A DNA stretch of 64,000 bases, taken from contig CM062289.1 of the NCBI GenBank assembly GCA_031216915.1, positions 20,314,520 to 20,378,519 on the forward strand, written 5' to 3'. Shown here one piece after another: positions 21,704-33,759 of the stretch. Made by a program: the position numbers and the translations under genes. Each line of letters begins with the position of its first letter. Within the stretch, counting starts at the first letter, position 1. The notes beneath the pieces were generated by a model. It did no database searches, had not been told where the DNA came from, and was given only the letters and a program-made list of their open reading frames with translations. This stretch comes from Pictodentalium vernedei. Taxonomy: Eukaryota; Mollusca; Scaphopoda; Dentaliida; Dentaliidae.

Positions 21704-21938
21704 GGGACACACTAAAATGTGTACCTCGGCCCCGGCCCGGCTCCGTAAAAGTTGTGCCTGGGAAATATAAACTTGCATTTCTTTCTTATTCGTATGTATT
21801 ATGTGATCATTTTTTGGTGTGTAGCATCCTTTAGGGGTACCTTAAAGGTTTATGGAGAAATATTTAGAATTATTTTATTTTTGTGAGTTTTCTCTTCAGA
21901 AACACACTAAAAAGTGTACCCCGGTTGGGTCGTTAATA
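21704..21938. repeat. Repeat R2, copy 1
   Basis: Bounded by two direct copies of CACACTAAAAWGTGTACC about 195 bp apart and by GGCCCCGGC / CCGGTTGGGTCG words. An inverted copy lies at 32911-33167. It is non-coding and its class is unknown. Confidence 0.75.
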
Positions 21939-22117
21939 AATTGGCCACAGTTTATATATACTACAATCTGATGACACCTTCATGGAAACAATGGAAGTGT
22001 TGTAGGAGTGCATCCACAGTCAACGTGATTGAATTATTTTCATCTTTTGAAATTGTCAATCACTTTTCGTTTTCTGACGTCCACAGGCTGTAACAGCAGT
22101 ATGAACACAAATTCGAT

Positions 22118-22225
22118 TAAATTCGGTAATATTTTTATATGTGCGCGGCAAAGGCTAAATTGTTTGTTAAAGGGTAATGTTTGGACTATTATATTCTCAG
22201 TGTATTGCCTCAAAACATAGCTCAT
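22118..22225. repeat. Duplicate block upstream of LINE C
   Basis: About 108 bp (GGCAAAGGCTAAATTG..GGACTATTATAT..AGTGTATTGCCT) repeated in diverged form at 25398-25505 on the other side of LINE C. LINE C therefore inserted at the start of the second of two older tandem copies. The interval 21940-22117 shows nothing else. Confidence 0.8.
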
Positions 22226-22315
22226 GCTCCCTTATTGAAACGAACACAATTGATGTCGTTGCAATGATGAATCATGAGCTATGCTAGTGGCAAAAGAAAC
22301 CAAAATTCGATTATT

Positions 22316-25300
22316 CGACAGTAAAGACGCAGATAAACAGAATAACCCAAACAACTCTTCAAATAATCAAACAAAAAAGAAAAGCCTTGAGGGCTTACCA
22401 ATCAGAGAATGATCAAATGAAAAGAGCAGAACTTAAAACCGCGTATAATCGCCTACATGGAGAAGTAAAAAAGGCCATGGCTAACGACAATCGCGTGAGA
22501 TGGGAAAAAGCAACAGAAAATCTAAATGGGTTGAGAGAACCTAAGAGGTTCTGGGATACATTTAAAACTCTTACTGGCCAAAAGAGCAAAAGTGCCAATA
22601 ATGATGCGCTGAAGACTAGCGACGGAACTATGGCCATGGACGACAAGGCAAAGGCCAGCGCCTTTGCTGAACTTCTAAAGAAAGCGCATCGTCCACAAGA
22701 AGGGAACAGATATGACAACGATTTTAAGGTAAAAGTTAATAAATTTGTACAAGATAACAACTCAATTTTCAATGAACCGAACTTCGACCAAAGGCATGAA
22801 GACGGGGGCGACCATGAATTAACCGAACCAATAAGCGTAGAAGAGGTCATGGGTATAATCAGAAAATGCTAGTCATCTTCGTCCCCAGGAGAAGACGAAG
22901 TCTCTTACAAAATAATGAAACAGTGCCCCAACATCTTATACTGCAGACTTACCAAACTCCTAAACTGCTGTCTCTCCTGTGGGTACTTCCCAAAATGCTG
23001 GAAAGTAGCCACAGGGGTCATGATACCTAAACCCGACAAAGAGCTTACCAACCCTTCTAACTACCGCTCAATCAGCTTGCTTAGCTGTGTTGGAAAAATA
23101 TGTGAGCGGATTCCCACTACGAGACTTCGCAGCTATCTCGAATCAATCAACTTTTTCAACAAATGGCAAAGAGCGTATAGGAGTCAGAAAGAGGGAATCG
23201 AACACGTATATAGACTGGTCGGTTATATGAAAAAAGCATTTAGTCAAAACGAAATCGGAACAGCGCTTTTCTTGGATGTAGAAAAAGCGTTCGACTTGGT
23301 ATGGCACAATGGCGTGAGATATAAACTATCGAAAATGGGATTGCCCAATAAAATTCTGAGGATCATATCATCATTTCTAACTGACCGAAAAATCCAGGTG
23401 AGGGTTAATCGCGAGATATCAGCGGAAGTAATACTCGAAGCGGGAACACCACAAGGGTTGGTTCTAAGTCCGCTTCTTTTCATAATATATGTGAATGACA
23501 AAGAAGAAGTAGGGAACAACTGTGTTGAACTATCGCAGTTCTCAGACGACAAAGGCATTTGGACGGCCAGCAAGTCCCGAAACATAATTAAAAATCATCT
23601 AGGATACCATTCACGATCTTGAGAGCTGGTGCGCCCTGTGGCACATCAAACTCAATGCCGCCATAACTCAAAAAGTTACGTTCTTCAAGATGCAAAGGAA
23701 AAAACAGTCCCCAGTATCGATCTCCAGTTATACGATCACAAATTAGAAGCAAACAAAGAGGCCAAATTTTTGGAATTTATCGTAGATAGCTATCTCAGTC
23801 TAAAAGGTCACGTAAACTCCATTATGCTTAGAGCTACTAAACGTATCAATTTTCTGAAGATGATCAGAGGCAGAAATTGGGGAGCAAACAAAGATGTGCT
23901 TCTCATGCTCTACAAAACATTTATACGTCCGATACTAGAATACGGCGCCATAATAACAAGTGACCTGAGCAAAACCAACATTCAGAAGCTACAGAGGGTT
24001 CAACAAAACCCTCAACAGACTCTAAGATAGTGAATTAATGGTTGAGCTGAACGAACACCGATCCCTCAACAGAAAAACAAAATAAGTTTACAGGAAATAA
24101 AAAAAAAAAAAAAAAAAATTATACCCGGTACAATATAACTAAATTGCGTGTAGTCACTGAGGATTGCCTCGCTACTCATTGAGAACGTTAGGACAGAGTC
24201 TGTGAGGACTGCCTCGCAACTCTGCTGAAGCGCGATTGAAATGCGTTTAATAAGGTCTAAAAAACAAAACCCTCCACATACTCCAGGACAGTGAATCAAT
24301 GGTGGAGCTGAATGAACTCCGAACCCTCAACAGAAAAACAAAATAAGCCACAGTAAATTAAAATTACTCAATAGAATTAAACTGCGTGGAGTCAATGAGG
24401 ATTGTCTCGCTACTCATTGAGATCTTTAGGATTTAGTCTGTGAGGATTGCCTCGCAACTCTGCATGTGGGGAGTCGGCTCTGAAGAAACACACCCTTACC
24501 CCATCCATAGCAACAATCACACAACAGTCACAATATACAATAGCGGATATCTATCTTACTCTCTACCTATAACTTTTCTAATTGAACATTCTCAAATTTT
24601 CTTGCAACACTCTTATCAAGAAGACGCTTGGAAACGGTAGATAAAGCGTAGAAGGAATTGGTGCAACCTACCTTTCTGTAACATACACAAGAAACCACCA
24701 AACACCAGGGAAGGATTGAAACAAGCTTGTCTGGCTGGGGACGAGTGTACATTTTTTATAAATAAACATTTGAATAAAGATTTAACAGCCCTTTTAAGGG
24801 CTTGAGGGTGTGTGTCTGTGAGAGGGTGTTTTCTTTTGGGGGAGGTGGGGGAGGTCATTTGGAATTCCCGAATGATAACCAGATACCTCATAATCACATA
24901 CGGCATCCTGTCTCCGAGAAGGCTTGATGGATGACTCCTGGTTTTTCAAAACTAAACTGTTGGAGCTTTCTCCACTCCTTTTTTGTAACCGCTGTGGTCA
25001 TATACCGGGGCCGCTACCAAACCGGCGTTGCTGTTTGGTTTTCTTTTCTCTTCTTCCCTTACGTTTGCCATCGCACATTATATTCTGGCTCGCATCCATG
25101 GTGGGACTCAAACCTCTACCATCGCCGAGCTGGAACCGAATAGAGCCCACTCTCTAATAGTCTTAATGGTTTGAGGGATTGAGTATTGACAATCTATCAC
25201 TTCAACGTAAACTGTCGGGAATTCTAAATGTGTGCATACCCCCCCCCCCCCCACCCCGAACCCATTTGAGGCAATAGAAAAGCTAGGCCTGTGTGATCCA

Positions 25301-25397
25301 AGTGAAATAAAATAAGGTTAACCGGGTCGCAAGGGATTTGTAAATCCCACATCGTCCCTGCGCGCCTTCGGCGCGCGAAAACCTTTCATTTATCATC
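22316..25397 (+). mobile_element. LINE copy C, 5'-truncated, with TSD
   Basis: Plus-strand non-LTR element of the same subfamily as copy D. The target duplication AATTCGATTATT (22304-22315) and AATTCGATAATT (25398-25409) differs at one base. The element starts partway into ORF2, in the region between endonuclease and RT. It ends with the hairpin GCGCGCCTTCGGCGCGC (25360-25376) followed by AAAACCTTTCATTTATC. The 3' UTR holds a tandem duplication (about 24060-24440) repeating the last ORF2 codons and CTCGCTACTCATTGAG. Confidence 0.9.
22370..24083 (+). pseudogene. ORF2 (reverse transcriptase) of LINE C
   Basis: The frame carries KRKALRAYQS, then NRLHGEVKKAM, then RT blocks: VMIPKPDKELTNPSNYRSIS, FLDVEKAFDLVWHNGVRYKL, GTPQGLVLSPLLFIIYVND and the catalytic box SQFSDDKGIW (FSDD). 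Lesions: an in-frame TAG at 22870-22872, a 2-base deletion near 23600, and a deletion of about 110 bases near 24005 that removes the end of the C-terminal region compared with copy D. The product would have been the polymerase for target-primed reverse transcription, but it is dead. Confidence 0.92.
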
Positions 25398-25870
25398 AAT
25401 TCGATAATTTTTTTTATATGTGCGTGGGCCAGCGTGGCAAAGGCTAAATTGATAAAGGGTAATTTTTGGACTATTATATCTTCAGTGTATTGCCTTAAAA
25501 CATAGGGGGGAGGAATAGGGCGGGGCGATAGGTTGGGGGGGGGGGGCTCCTTTTCTTCCTCATTTTATTTTTCCCTAATCATATTGTGTGTGCAATGTAA
25601 TGAACTATTAAACTTAAAGAAAACGGTTTTTTTTTCATTTGATAATGTAAGATATTGTACAAGTAATACATTGAATATCCACTTTACTGTCTGATTACTT
25701 TGACTGAAAATGGTTAAAATAAAAAATATTGCAAATATTCATATTCTTTGTCTTTCGCTATCCCCATTTTTTTCCCCGCCGAAACGTCCACGATTTTATT
25801 TCGCCGAAACAGCTTGATAGTTTCGTGAGAATTTTGTTTCTTGTTGAAACGCCCTAGACCCGGGCACGTC
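25398..25870. repeat. Second copy of the LINE C flank block plus gene-less DNA
   Basis: 25398-25505 duplicates 22118-22225. The rest has a G run (about 25537-25546) and AT-rich sequence without recognisable features. Confidence 0.65.
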
Positions 25871-26052
25871 ATCAATGATTTTTAAGTAACCTTCCAAATA
25901 ATATTTATTGGAAAATCATAACTGGACCCCACCTAAACACACACACGCACCCCATCGTATTATAATAATAACACGCGTTATTATTATACCATGATTTGGT
26001 GTCCCAGTTATGATTTTTCTAATAAATATTATTTGGTATTTAAAAATCGTTT
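25871..26052. mobile_element. Hairpin MITE of about 180 bp
   Basis: The arms TGATTTTTAAGTAACC..AATAATATTTATT..AATCATAACTGG and CCAGTTATGATTTTT..AATAAATATTATTTGG are inverted. The centre TATTATAATAATAACACGCG..TTATTATTATA is a nested perfect palindrome. There is no coding capacity and the superfamily is unknown. Confidence 0.75.
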
Positions 26053-26281
26053 GTAATGTACTTAACGTACTGTAACGTTACTCTACGGTTCGCTTACCCG
26101 GTAAATCGATGTGTGGGCTGGGCGAATGGTGATCCATACATAACATAGACTCATTCAGGTTAAGATTCTATAATTACCTAAATACTTGACGTTCAGAATA
26201 CACTTTACAGATATTTACAATGAAGTTCACTCTACAACGATCACGGTACAATCGAGCAGAGACAATCGAAATGATGATTTC

Positions 26282-26298
26282 GCGCGCCGAAGGCGCGC
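26282..26298 (-). other. 3' terminal hairpin of LINE B
   Basis: On the minus strand GCGCGCCTTCGGCGCGC forms a 7-bp stem with a UUC loop, about 20 bp from the 3' end. The identical hairpin is found in LINE C (25360-25376) and LINE D (36418-36434), although the LINE B proteins are clearly different. It is a likely recognition structure for the element's reverse transcriptase. Confidence 0.75.
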
Positions 26299-26309
26299 AG
26301 GGACGGTAT

Positions 26310-27610
26310 GGGGGACAAGCCCCTTTCGACCCTCGGTAGCTGTATATAATGGCTGTCACATGTCTAGGCGTGTTGAAGGAGGAAAAGGATCCGGTACTCA
26401 GCAGGTGTCTCCAGTTGTGGCTAGGCGGTCTCGTTGACTGAAGTCGGTTGGACCCTCGGGTGAGGACCAGTGTGGGAGGTTGGGTCCTCTCACAAAGGTA
26501 CTACCTCTCCCCGAGGGTGCAGTCGATCTGGATTTTCGGGCAAGTATAGTCTGCCGCTTCGAGGATGATAATGAGTGATGGCCATCACTGGCAAGTATAA
26601 TCTGCCTCAGGCTGTCTCTGTTATAGTTGGACTCTTTGAAGGAAAACAACGACGACCCCTTTCGGGGACCACCAAGAAGAAGACCCGAACTTCCCTGGTT
26701 CGGGGGCAGGCCTGCATTGTAATCCTATTGGGTTGGGACAAAAAGATGCGCAATGCGCTTACAAAAAGGGGCAGAGGCGGGACGCAGGACCAACGCTCGC
26801 CTCCCTTAAAGTGGTTGACCACTTTTAGGGATGGAGCGGAGGATGTTCAGGAACCGTGGGAGTGACTGTTTCCATAACGGTTAGACTGTCTGTAGCGGTT
26901 ATTGGGGTGCTGGTCAAAAAAGCATCTTCTGTATACCTGCTTAAAAGAAGAAGGTAGAATTAGTTTTCAATAGAATATGTAAACTGTAAAGATAAAAGTA
27001 GCACCTCTTTAGTTGCGTGTCCTTGTGGTATCTGCTGTGTGTGTGTGGAGAGTATGGAATGCACGAATCTTTACATTCGTAAGAGCAGTAACATACTCTC
27101 GTGTGGTATTGTGCTGTGTGTGTGCTTGTCGCTATGGGGGAGAGTATGAAATGCACGAATCTTTACATTCGTAAGAGCAGTAACATACTCTCGTGCTTGG
27201 GACCCCAATCGTTCCCTATTTATTATTTAGTTTTAAGGTGCAGGGGATCGCGAGCGTTTTAAGTGGGCTGAACTTCCTAGTTTGCAGCGGGACGATAACA
27301 GGTCTAGCACACTAGACCACAGCCGAGGGTGTTTCTTTCCTGTTGTGTCCTTCGCTGGAAGTGGCCTTATTTAGGTTAGTTTAAGTTTATTTGAAGGTGA
27401 GGGTGCCGGGGATCGCGATCGTTTAATGCGGGTTGAGCTTCCGGGGCTGTCAGCGGGAGGGCAACAGGTCTAGCACACTAGACCACACCCGAGGGTGTTT
27501 CTTTCCTGTTGTACCCTTCGCTGGTTGCGGACTTATTTATTTTAATTTAGTTTAGGGGTATTCGGGGGCGTCGGGGATCGCAGTTCACCTTGTCATTTAT
27601 TCGAGCGGTC
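26310..27610 (-). repeat. 3' UTR of LINE B with two tandem duplications
   Basis: GCACGAATCTTTACATTCGT..AACATACTCTCGTG occurs at about 27060 and 27150. A block of about 165 bp containing GGTCTAGCACACTAGACCAC and GAGGGTGTTTCTTTCCTGTT occurs at about 27240 and 27405. GGTCTAGCACACTAGACC is itself a near-palindrome. These repeats lie downstream of the ORF2 stop and are non-coding. Confidence 0.75.
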
Positions 27611-30368
27611 TTAGTTTTGGTTACAATTTTTGGGCTTTTGTCGGCTTTCGCAAATTACTCCAAGTTCGGAGATTAGTTCGCTGTCGGCTAACCGGTCATG
27701 ATTTTTCGCGGCCAGGGTGGCTAGGCGGTCTTTAATGGTGGGGATATCGGCCCTGTCGTGGAGTGTTTTTATGGGTATGTCCCATGGGGCGCGGAGGGCA
27801 ACTCTAAGCGCGTGATTTTGGACCCTCTGGAGTTTTCCCATATTAGACTGGTTGAGGTCAGTTAGTATGATTGCACCGTATTCGAGTACTGGGCGCCCAA
27901 AGGCTTTGTAAAGTTTGAGTAGGTTGGACTGGTTGGCTCCCCATGAAGTTCCCTTGAGCATTTTCGGTAAGTTAATTCGTTTGGTGGCTTTTTTCGCCTT
28001 GTCGTCGGTATGTTTGTTGAAGGACAATTTTTGATCAATGGTGATGCCCAGGAATTTTGCTTCTTTGCATTCTGGGAGGGTGTTATCCATAAGTTTTAGG
28101 TCAAAATCCCGTTTAGTTTTCTTGCGAGTAAAGGTGATTCGTTGGGTTTTATTGGCATTTAGCTTAATTCTCCATTTGGCGCACCATTCCTCAAGCTCGT
28201 CGAGAGCGCGTTGCAGGGGTTTTTGGAGCAGATTGTTCGTATTGTTAGAGTCCCAGAGGCCCTTATCATCCGCGAATTGGGAAACTTGAACGCGGTCGTC
28301 GGAGAAGCTAAGGTCATTTACGAAAAAGATGTATAGGAGGGGGCTTAGGACAGATCCTTGGGGGTGCCTGCTTCGAGGGGGACACTATCGTACATTTCAT
28401 TGGTCACTCTGACTTTAATTTCGCGATCATTTAAGAAGGAGGATACTAATCTAATCAGTTTCACGGGGAGTCTCATTTTAGATAATTTGTAGCGCATTCC
28501 ATTATGCCAAACAGAGTCGAAGGCTTTTTCAACGTCTAGTAGGACTGCCGCGCCTATTTGCTGATTGCTGATAGCAGTTTTCATTTGGGTTACTAGTCGG
28601 TAGACATGTTCGATGCCTTCTTTACGGTTTCTGTAGGCTCTTTGCCATTTATTGAAAAAGTCGATGTCTTCGAGGTGCCCCCTGAACCGATTGGTAAGGA
28701 TTCTTTCGAAAGTCTTACCAATGCAGCTGAGCAGGCTGATTGGACGGTAGCTGGCTGGATCGGAGGGGTCCTTGTCGGGTTTTGGTATCATGACACCGAT
28801 GGCTTTTTTCCAGCATTTGGGAAAGCAGGCATGGGTGAGGCGTGCGTTGAATAGTTTGTTTAGTTTTTCGATTAGGGAGTTTGGGCTTTGTTTTAGAATT
28901 TTGTAGCTTACTTCGTCTTCGCCGGGTGAGGAGGAGTTTTTGCATTTTTTTATGACATTAATGATTTCGTCATTGGTGATGGGGGTGACGAGTTCATCAT
29001 CGTCCCCTTCTTCTGGCTCATTATCGAAGTTGGGGTCCCGGTAGATATCGGGGTGTTCATTGATGAAGTCATCAATCGCGTTGATGACGGCGTTATCATT
29101 GCCCGTGCCTTGATACGGGCGATGCGTTTTTCTTAGGAGGTCGGCAAAGGTGTCGGCCTTCTCTTTGTCGGTGCGAGTAAAAGAGCCATCTTCCTTTTTA
29201 AGAGGTTTTGCTGCGGCTTTGCCGCCCTTGTTTTTTTGCCCAGTAAGAATTTTGAAAGAGTCCCAGAATTTTTTGGCATCTTGGGTCCCGTTTAGGTTGG
29301 CTGTTGCCTTTTCCCAGTTGGCTTGTTTTTCAGCCTTGAGGGCTTCTTTGACTTCGCCATGAAGGCGGTTGTATGTTTTTTTGAGTTCGGATTTCTTGCT
29401 GGGGTCAGTTTCTTTTTTGAGAGCGCGGAGAGCTTTCCGTTTAGATTTGATAAGTAACAGAGTATCGCCAGAGACAGTGTTTCTCCAGGGGCGTACTTCT
29501 TCTTTGGGGCATATTTCGTTTAAGGTAGAGTTAATGATTTTCTCAATGCTCTCGCATTGGGTTTCAAGATCCGCTGCATTGGATGGGGGGGGGGGGGGGG
29601 GAGGGAGTTAGTGAGTTTGACATCAATGATGTCGCGGTAGAGGTTCCAATTAATTTTCCTGAAGTTTCTACGGAGAGTGGGGGGGGGGGGGTATCTGAGT
29701 GGGCCATTTCCAAGCTGCAGAGAGGCATGGACCGGGAGGTGGTCACTGCCTAGGTCATCGTCGCCGACCCAGTGGTCGTCGATGTGGTTTATCAGGGAGT
29801 CGCTAGCGATAATTAGATCAAGGATTTCGGATGAGAATAATGGGTTATTACTGATATAAGTTGCTGAGCTGTCATTCATAACCACATGAGGGTTATGTTT
29901 TTTTGTGATTTCAAGGAGGGCTTCGCCTTTTGGGGTAGTTTTGTTGCAGCCAAAGAACAGGTGTTTGGCATTGAAGTCGCCGAGGAAAATGCAGTGTTTG
30001 TATTTCCTCGTAAAGAAATCAAAGACAGTGTCAGAAACAATTTTGCTTGGGTCATTATAATAACAGACAATCGCGATGTTTTTATTATCAACAGTGATTT
30101 CAGTAGCAATCACTTCTGCGTCGAGGTGATTAGTTTTTATGGTTTTGGTTTTGATGTTCTGCTTTATTAGAAGAGCGACGCCGCCACCAGTGGTGGTTAA
30201 TCGATCTCTTCTGATAGTGCTGAACCCGCTTACCGAGAAGTTTTTATTGGGTCGAAGCCAACTTTCGCAGATACAGATAATGTCTGTGTCTTCGAAATAT
30301 CGGCTGATTTGAAGTTTTTTATTATTAACGCTTCTAGCGTTCCACACGGCTATTTGTAACTTATTCAT
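27611..30368 (-). pseudogene. ORF2 (endonuclease + reverse transcriptase) of LINE B
   Basis: It starts MNKLQIAVWNARSVNNKKLQ at 30368. Endonuclease motifs are CESWL, the metal-site block LGDFNAKHLFFG and the catalytic GSDHLPVHA. A frameshift falls in the G run at 29585-29601. Translation resumes through NRLHGEVKEAL, MIPKPDKDPSDPASYRPISL and VLLDVEKAFDSVWHNGMRYK. A one-base loss at about 28365 in the conserved GTPQGSVLS turn breaks the frame again. The final part has the catalytic SQFADDKGLW (FADD) and the C-terminal KAKKATKRINLPKMLKG. It would have nicked DNA and reverse-transcribed the element. About 900 codons long, as expected for the group. Confidence 0.93.
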
Positions 30369-30624
30369 GATGGGAGTGTAGTTAATTACGGCGTTTTGTT
30401 AGGAGTTAAGTGGCTGGCTTATTGGGTGTTGATTGATGCTTTAATTAGCGACTCCGAAATTTGTGTTTTGAAAAGCCGGGACGCTGACCGGCTAACATCA
30501 CGACAGATGTCGGACAGATTTGTATTAACGTGTTTATCTAATACTGTGAACAATGCTCCCGCAACTGGTAAGCAGATTGCATGGGGGGAGGAGGCGCTGT
30601 CGGGATTTTTTAGGTTAAGATTTT

Positions 30625-32336
30625 TTAACTCAATGTTTTGTTTAACTTTTTTATAGTGGGGCACCCGCGATAGCTACTAACATGGGCCCCTTTGCAATTT
30701 GGGCATAATGGGGAATCAGACTTGCAGGCCTGAGTGAGATGGTTTCCTCCACATCTCATGCAGGTCAGATTCCCCCTGCATTTACTGGCTAAGTGCCCGA
30801 ATTTTTGGCACTTATGGCATTGGATGGGTGGAGGGGTGGTTCTATACTCCTCCACAACATGCATTCTACCGTTAATGTTTACTCCATTCTTGGTCAATTG
30901 ATCTTTAATTTCCTTATTAGGGCAGTTTACTTTTAGTCTCCACGTGCATCTGCCCGTGGCCCTAGAAGTGAACCTCTCCCATTTGCAGTTTGGTAAACCC
31001 CTGGATATTGCATCCTTGGAGGTTTCCGGGTGAACCCTAGTCACAACAATTATAAAGGGGCCTGACTTTTTGATAGCTTGGGGGGGGGGGTCGTTCTCCC
31101 TTGTCTCCTGTTTTTAGTAGGAGGACCATCTACCGATTTTTTGACTGCTTCCGAGAAATTTAGCTCCATTAACGGGGTTGGTGAAGGTGATGGAGAAGGC
31201 TTATTTGCGTTATTGGCGTTATTAGCATTGAGGCTTGGGGTTGGTTGAGACGGCTGAGACGGCTGACTGGGAGCCTTATCAGCCTTATCAGCAATTATGT
31301 TACTGTCTGTCTTGTCAGGTTGTGTGGATGAGGTCGAGGCCGAGACCGAGCCAGGAGGGCACGGACGAGGGATGAGGCTTCTACACCTTTTGACCTTTCT
31401 TTCGGTCATAGTGCTGAACCCCTCCTCGTTTGTGCACTCCTGCAGCTTCGTTTCGGAGTCAGACTCGTTGCCTTTTAGCCCTTGCTTTCTTTTCTTATGA
31501 GGAATTTGACGTTTGTTATTGATGTTTAGAGGGGTGCTCTGACTTTCCTGGGTATTGTTCGAAACGTTGCCACTAGGAAGGGTATTTTGAATATTCTGTG
31601 TGTTGTTGAAATACAGGAGCTGTGACAGTGGTTTGTCAGGGTTGAATACCTTAGCATTGAGAGGGTCTTTGAGATCTTTAAGGCCCTTGTTTGGGGAAAT
31701 TATTTCCGTATTGGTCATTGGGCTCCCAGCAGCCCGGGCAACCTCTGCGTAGGATCTAGGGCTTCCGCCCTTTCCTAACTCAGAGGTTGCTGGGGTTGCT
31801 GGGCCACCAATGATTTTAATTGCATTGTTGTCGTAAGGTACAACTTCTTTAGGTAGGGCAGGGTGGACCTCTGCCACAGCCTGAATTTCTTTTGGAGGAG
31901 ATCCAGGGGTAAGTATGCAGACCTGAGTACACCCCAGAGCCTCTGAGCTGCCCGACGAGTTAGCCTGGCTACTGCTGGGTGTGGTAGCTGATGGTGAACC
32001 AGTAGCTGGGGAATAGAGACTGGTGACCTCATCCCCTTTGGTGGCCTCCGCCTCCTCTTGGGCTCTTGCTGGTGCAGAACCGGGCATGAGCCTGAGTTGA
32101 GTTGGAGCCGGAGAGGCTTGGTTAAGCTCACCTCTAAGCTGAGCTATGGTGGCATCTTTCTCCCTGATTTCCTTTAAAAAATGATCCATTTGGGCCCTCA
32201 TGCCTGCTATCTGCTCTATTAAAGAATTAAATTTGTCTTCACTTACCTGCTGGCTGATGCCTCTCCTGGCAGATCTTTCTCTCTCCTTTCTCTGCCTCCT
32301 ATCTTCCTTCCTATCTTCCCTCCTCTTATTCTTCAT
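30625..32336 (-). pseudogene. ORF1 (nucleic-acid-binding gag-like protein) of LINE B
   Basis: It opens with MKNKRREDRKEDRRQRKERE (basic) and a heptad-like region (FNSLIEQIAGMRAQMDHFLK, about residues 37-70) suggesting a coiled coil. A long Ser/Pro/Thr-rich linker follows. After a frameshift at the C run complementary to 31081-31090 it continues as KKSGPFIIVVTRVHPETSKD. It ends with three knuckles: CHKCQKFGHLASKC (C-x2-C-x4-H-x4-C), CMRCGGNHLTQAC and CPNCKGAHVSSYRGC. It ends about 260 bases before ORF2. The role would be RNA binding in the ribonucleoprotein. Confidence 0.9.
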
Positions 32337-32640
32337 TTTTGTTGTTGTGTGAAGTAGACATTCTTAGAAGTATTTGTCAGAAGTTAGTTCAATAAGACAG
32401 GTGGAAAAGTTAAACTCTTTCTTTTTCCAGATATGAGAGTACTCACTTTCCGGAAAGTATTTGGTGTTATCTGAAGGTGTTAATTGACTGACTGACTGAT
32501 GATTGCACAAAGCACGAATGAATGAATGAAATGAATGTGAATTGATGAAAAAATGCGATCGAACAGAGATTTCCCGCTCCAGTATTATATACTACAAGGT
32601 CACGTGGTAACACGCGCATGCGAGTCCAAAGTTCAAAAGT
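32337..32640 (-). promoter_or_regulatory. 5' UTR of LINE B and flanking promoter-like DNA
   Basis: Upstream of ORF1 the minus strand shows short repeats (TCATTCATTCATTCG, CAGTCAGTCAGTCA). Just outside the proposed 5' end it shows CACGTGACC and GTATATAATAC, an E-box and a TATA-like word about 25-35 bp before the proposed start. These could serve as a fortuitous promoter. There is no direct evidence of use. Confidence 0.35.
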
Positions 32641-32910
32641 CACAAGGTTCCACATTCACACAGTTTCTTCTAAAACAAATTATATCACTGACGTTATCTC
32701 CGTTACAGTACTTAAAAAATCGTTTGTAACGTTCCACTGTTATCCAGATGAATCGTCCTAACGCCGAATGTCGCTTTTATTTGTAAATAAAGATGAATGA
32801 GAATTATAATCCACTTAGCGAACTGGTAGGGCAATTCAATCAAGTTTTTATACACTCAACTTGTACAACACCTCCATTGTCATCGGATAAAAGTACGAGC
32901 TAATTAATTA

Positions 32911-33167
32911 ACGACCCGGCCGGGGTACACTTTTTAGTGTGTTTCGGAAGGGAAAACTTCGATAAAACTCACAAAAATAAAATAATTCTGAATATTTATC
33001 CATAAACCTTTAAAGTACCCCTAAACCTTTAAAGTACCCCTAAAGAATGCTACATACCAAAAATGATCACATTATACATACGAATAAGTAAGAATGGAAC
33101 TTTATATTTCCCAGACACACCTTTTCCGGAGCCGGGGTCGGAGTACACATTTTAGTGTGTCCCTTTT
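32911..33167. repeat. Repeat R2, copy 2 (inverted relative to copy 1)
   Basis: Starts GACCCGGCCGGGGTACACTT and ends GTACACATTTTAGTGTGTC, matching 21704-21938 in reverse. An internal short tandem AAACCTTTAAAGTACCCCT is present twice. Confidence 0.75.
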
Positions 33168-33222
33168 GGGTAATACTTTTTGCCGGTAAAAAGGACGGTA
33201 TCTGGTAAAAAGGACGGTAAGT

Positions 33223-33697
33223 GTATAAAAACTAAGTTTAAAAGTATTAAATGTACCTCTGAATGTGTGAAAAGTGATTATTTAATGAAGCGTACGCAAT
33301 AATAAATATATAGAAGTAAGATTAAGTATTGTTTGTTTTATTGTAGACTATTTTCAAGACAAAATAGATCATTTCGCCATCGACACTGATCGACACGCCA
33401 TTTTGCGCAAGGAAAACAACGAATTCGCTGAGGTACACGACGAGTGAATATTATCATACTTGCTCGATGGAGGTGTTACTAATTTGTGTGCGTAACATTT
33501 AGATGTTTCTGTTCAATACGAGGGGATTTAACAGAAAGGGTTTGGGAGAGAAACCATTTATAATTTGAAAATAGTCTACATTAAAACAAACAATTCTTAA
33601 TCTTCGTTGTATATATTTATTATTGCGCACGCTTCATTAAATTGTCACTTTTCACACATTCAGCTGTACATTTAGAACTTTTAAAACAGTTTTCCCA
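33223..33697. mobile_element. Foldback element with arms of about 140 bp
   Basis: 33223-33361 (TTAAAAGTATTAAATGTACC..TGTGTGAAAAGTGA..AATGAAGCGTACGC) is inverted at 33549-33697 with moderate divergence, enclosing about 190 bp. It is non-coding. Two GGTAAAAAGGACGGTA units lie just before it (33182-33220). Confidence 0.75.
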
Positions 33698-33759
33698 AAA
33701 ATGTCCGAAATTTTATATAACATAACAAATTTTTAAGGGCCTATATAAGTAATGGAATT

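Larger units (their letters stand above)
26263..32557 (-). mobile_element. LINE copy B, near full length (6.3 kb)
   Basis: Minus-strand non-LTR retrotransposon with ORF1 (zinc knuckles), ORF2 (apurinic-type endonuclease then RT), a long 3' UTR with tandem repeats and a terminal hairpin. The organisation fits the Jockey/CR1 group. The precise clade is not resolved. A candidate TSD is ATCGAGCAGAGA (26251-26262) and ATCGAACAGAGA (32558-32569), one mismatch, which defines both ends. It is broken by three frameshifts, two of them in G/C homopolymers. Confidence 0.85.
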
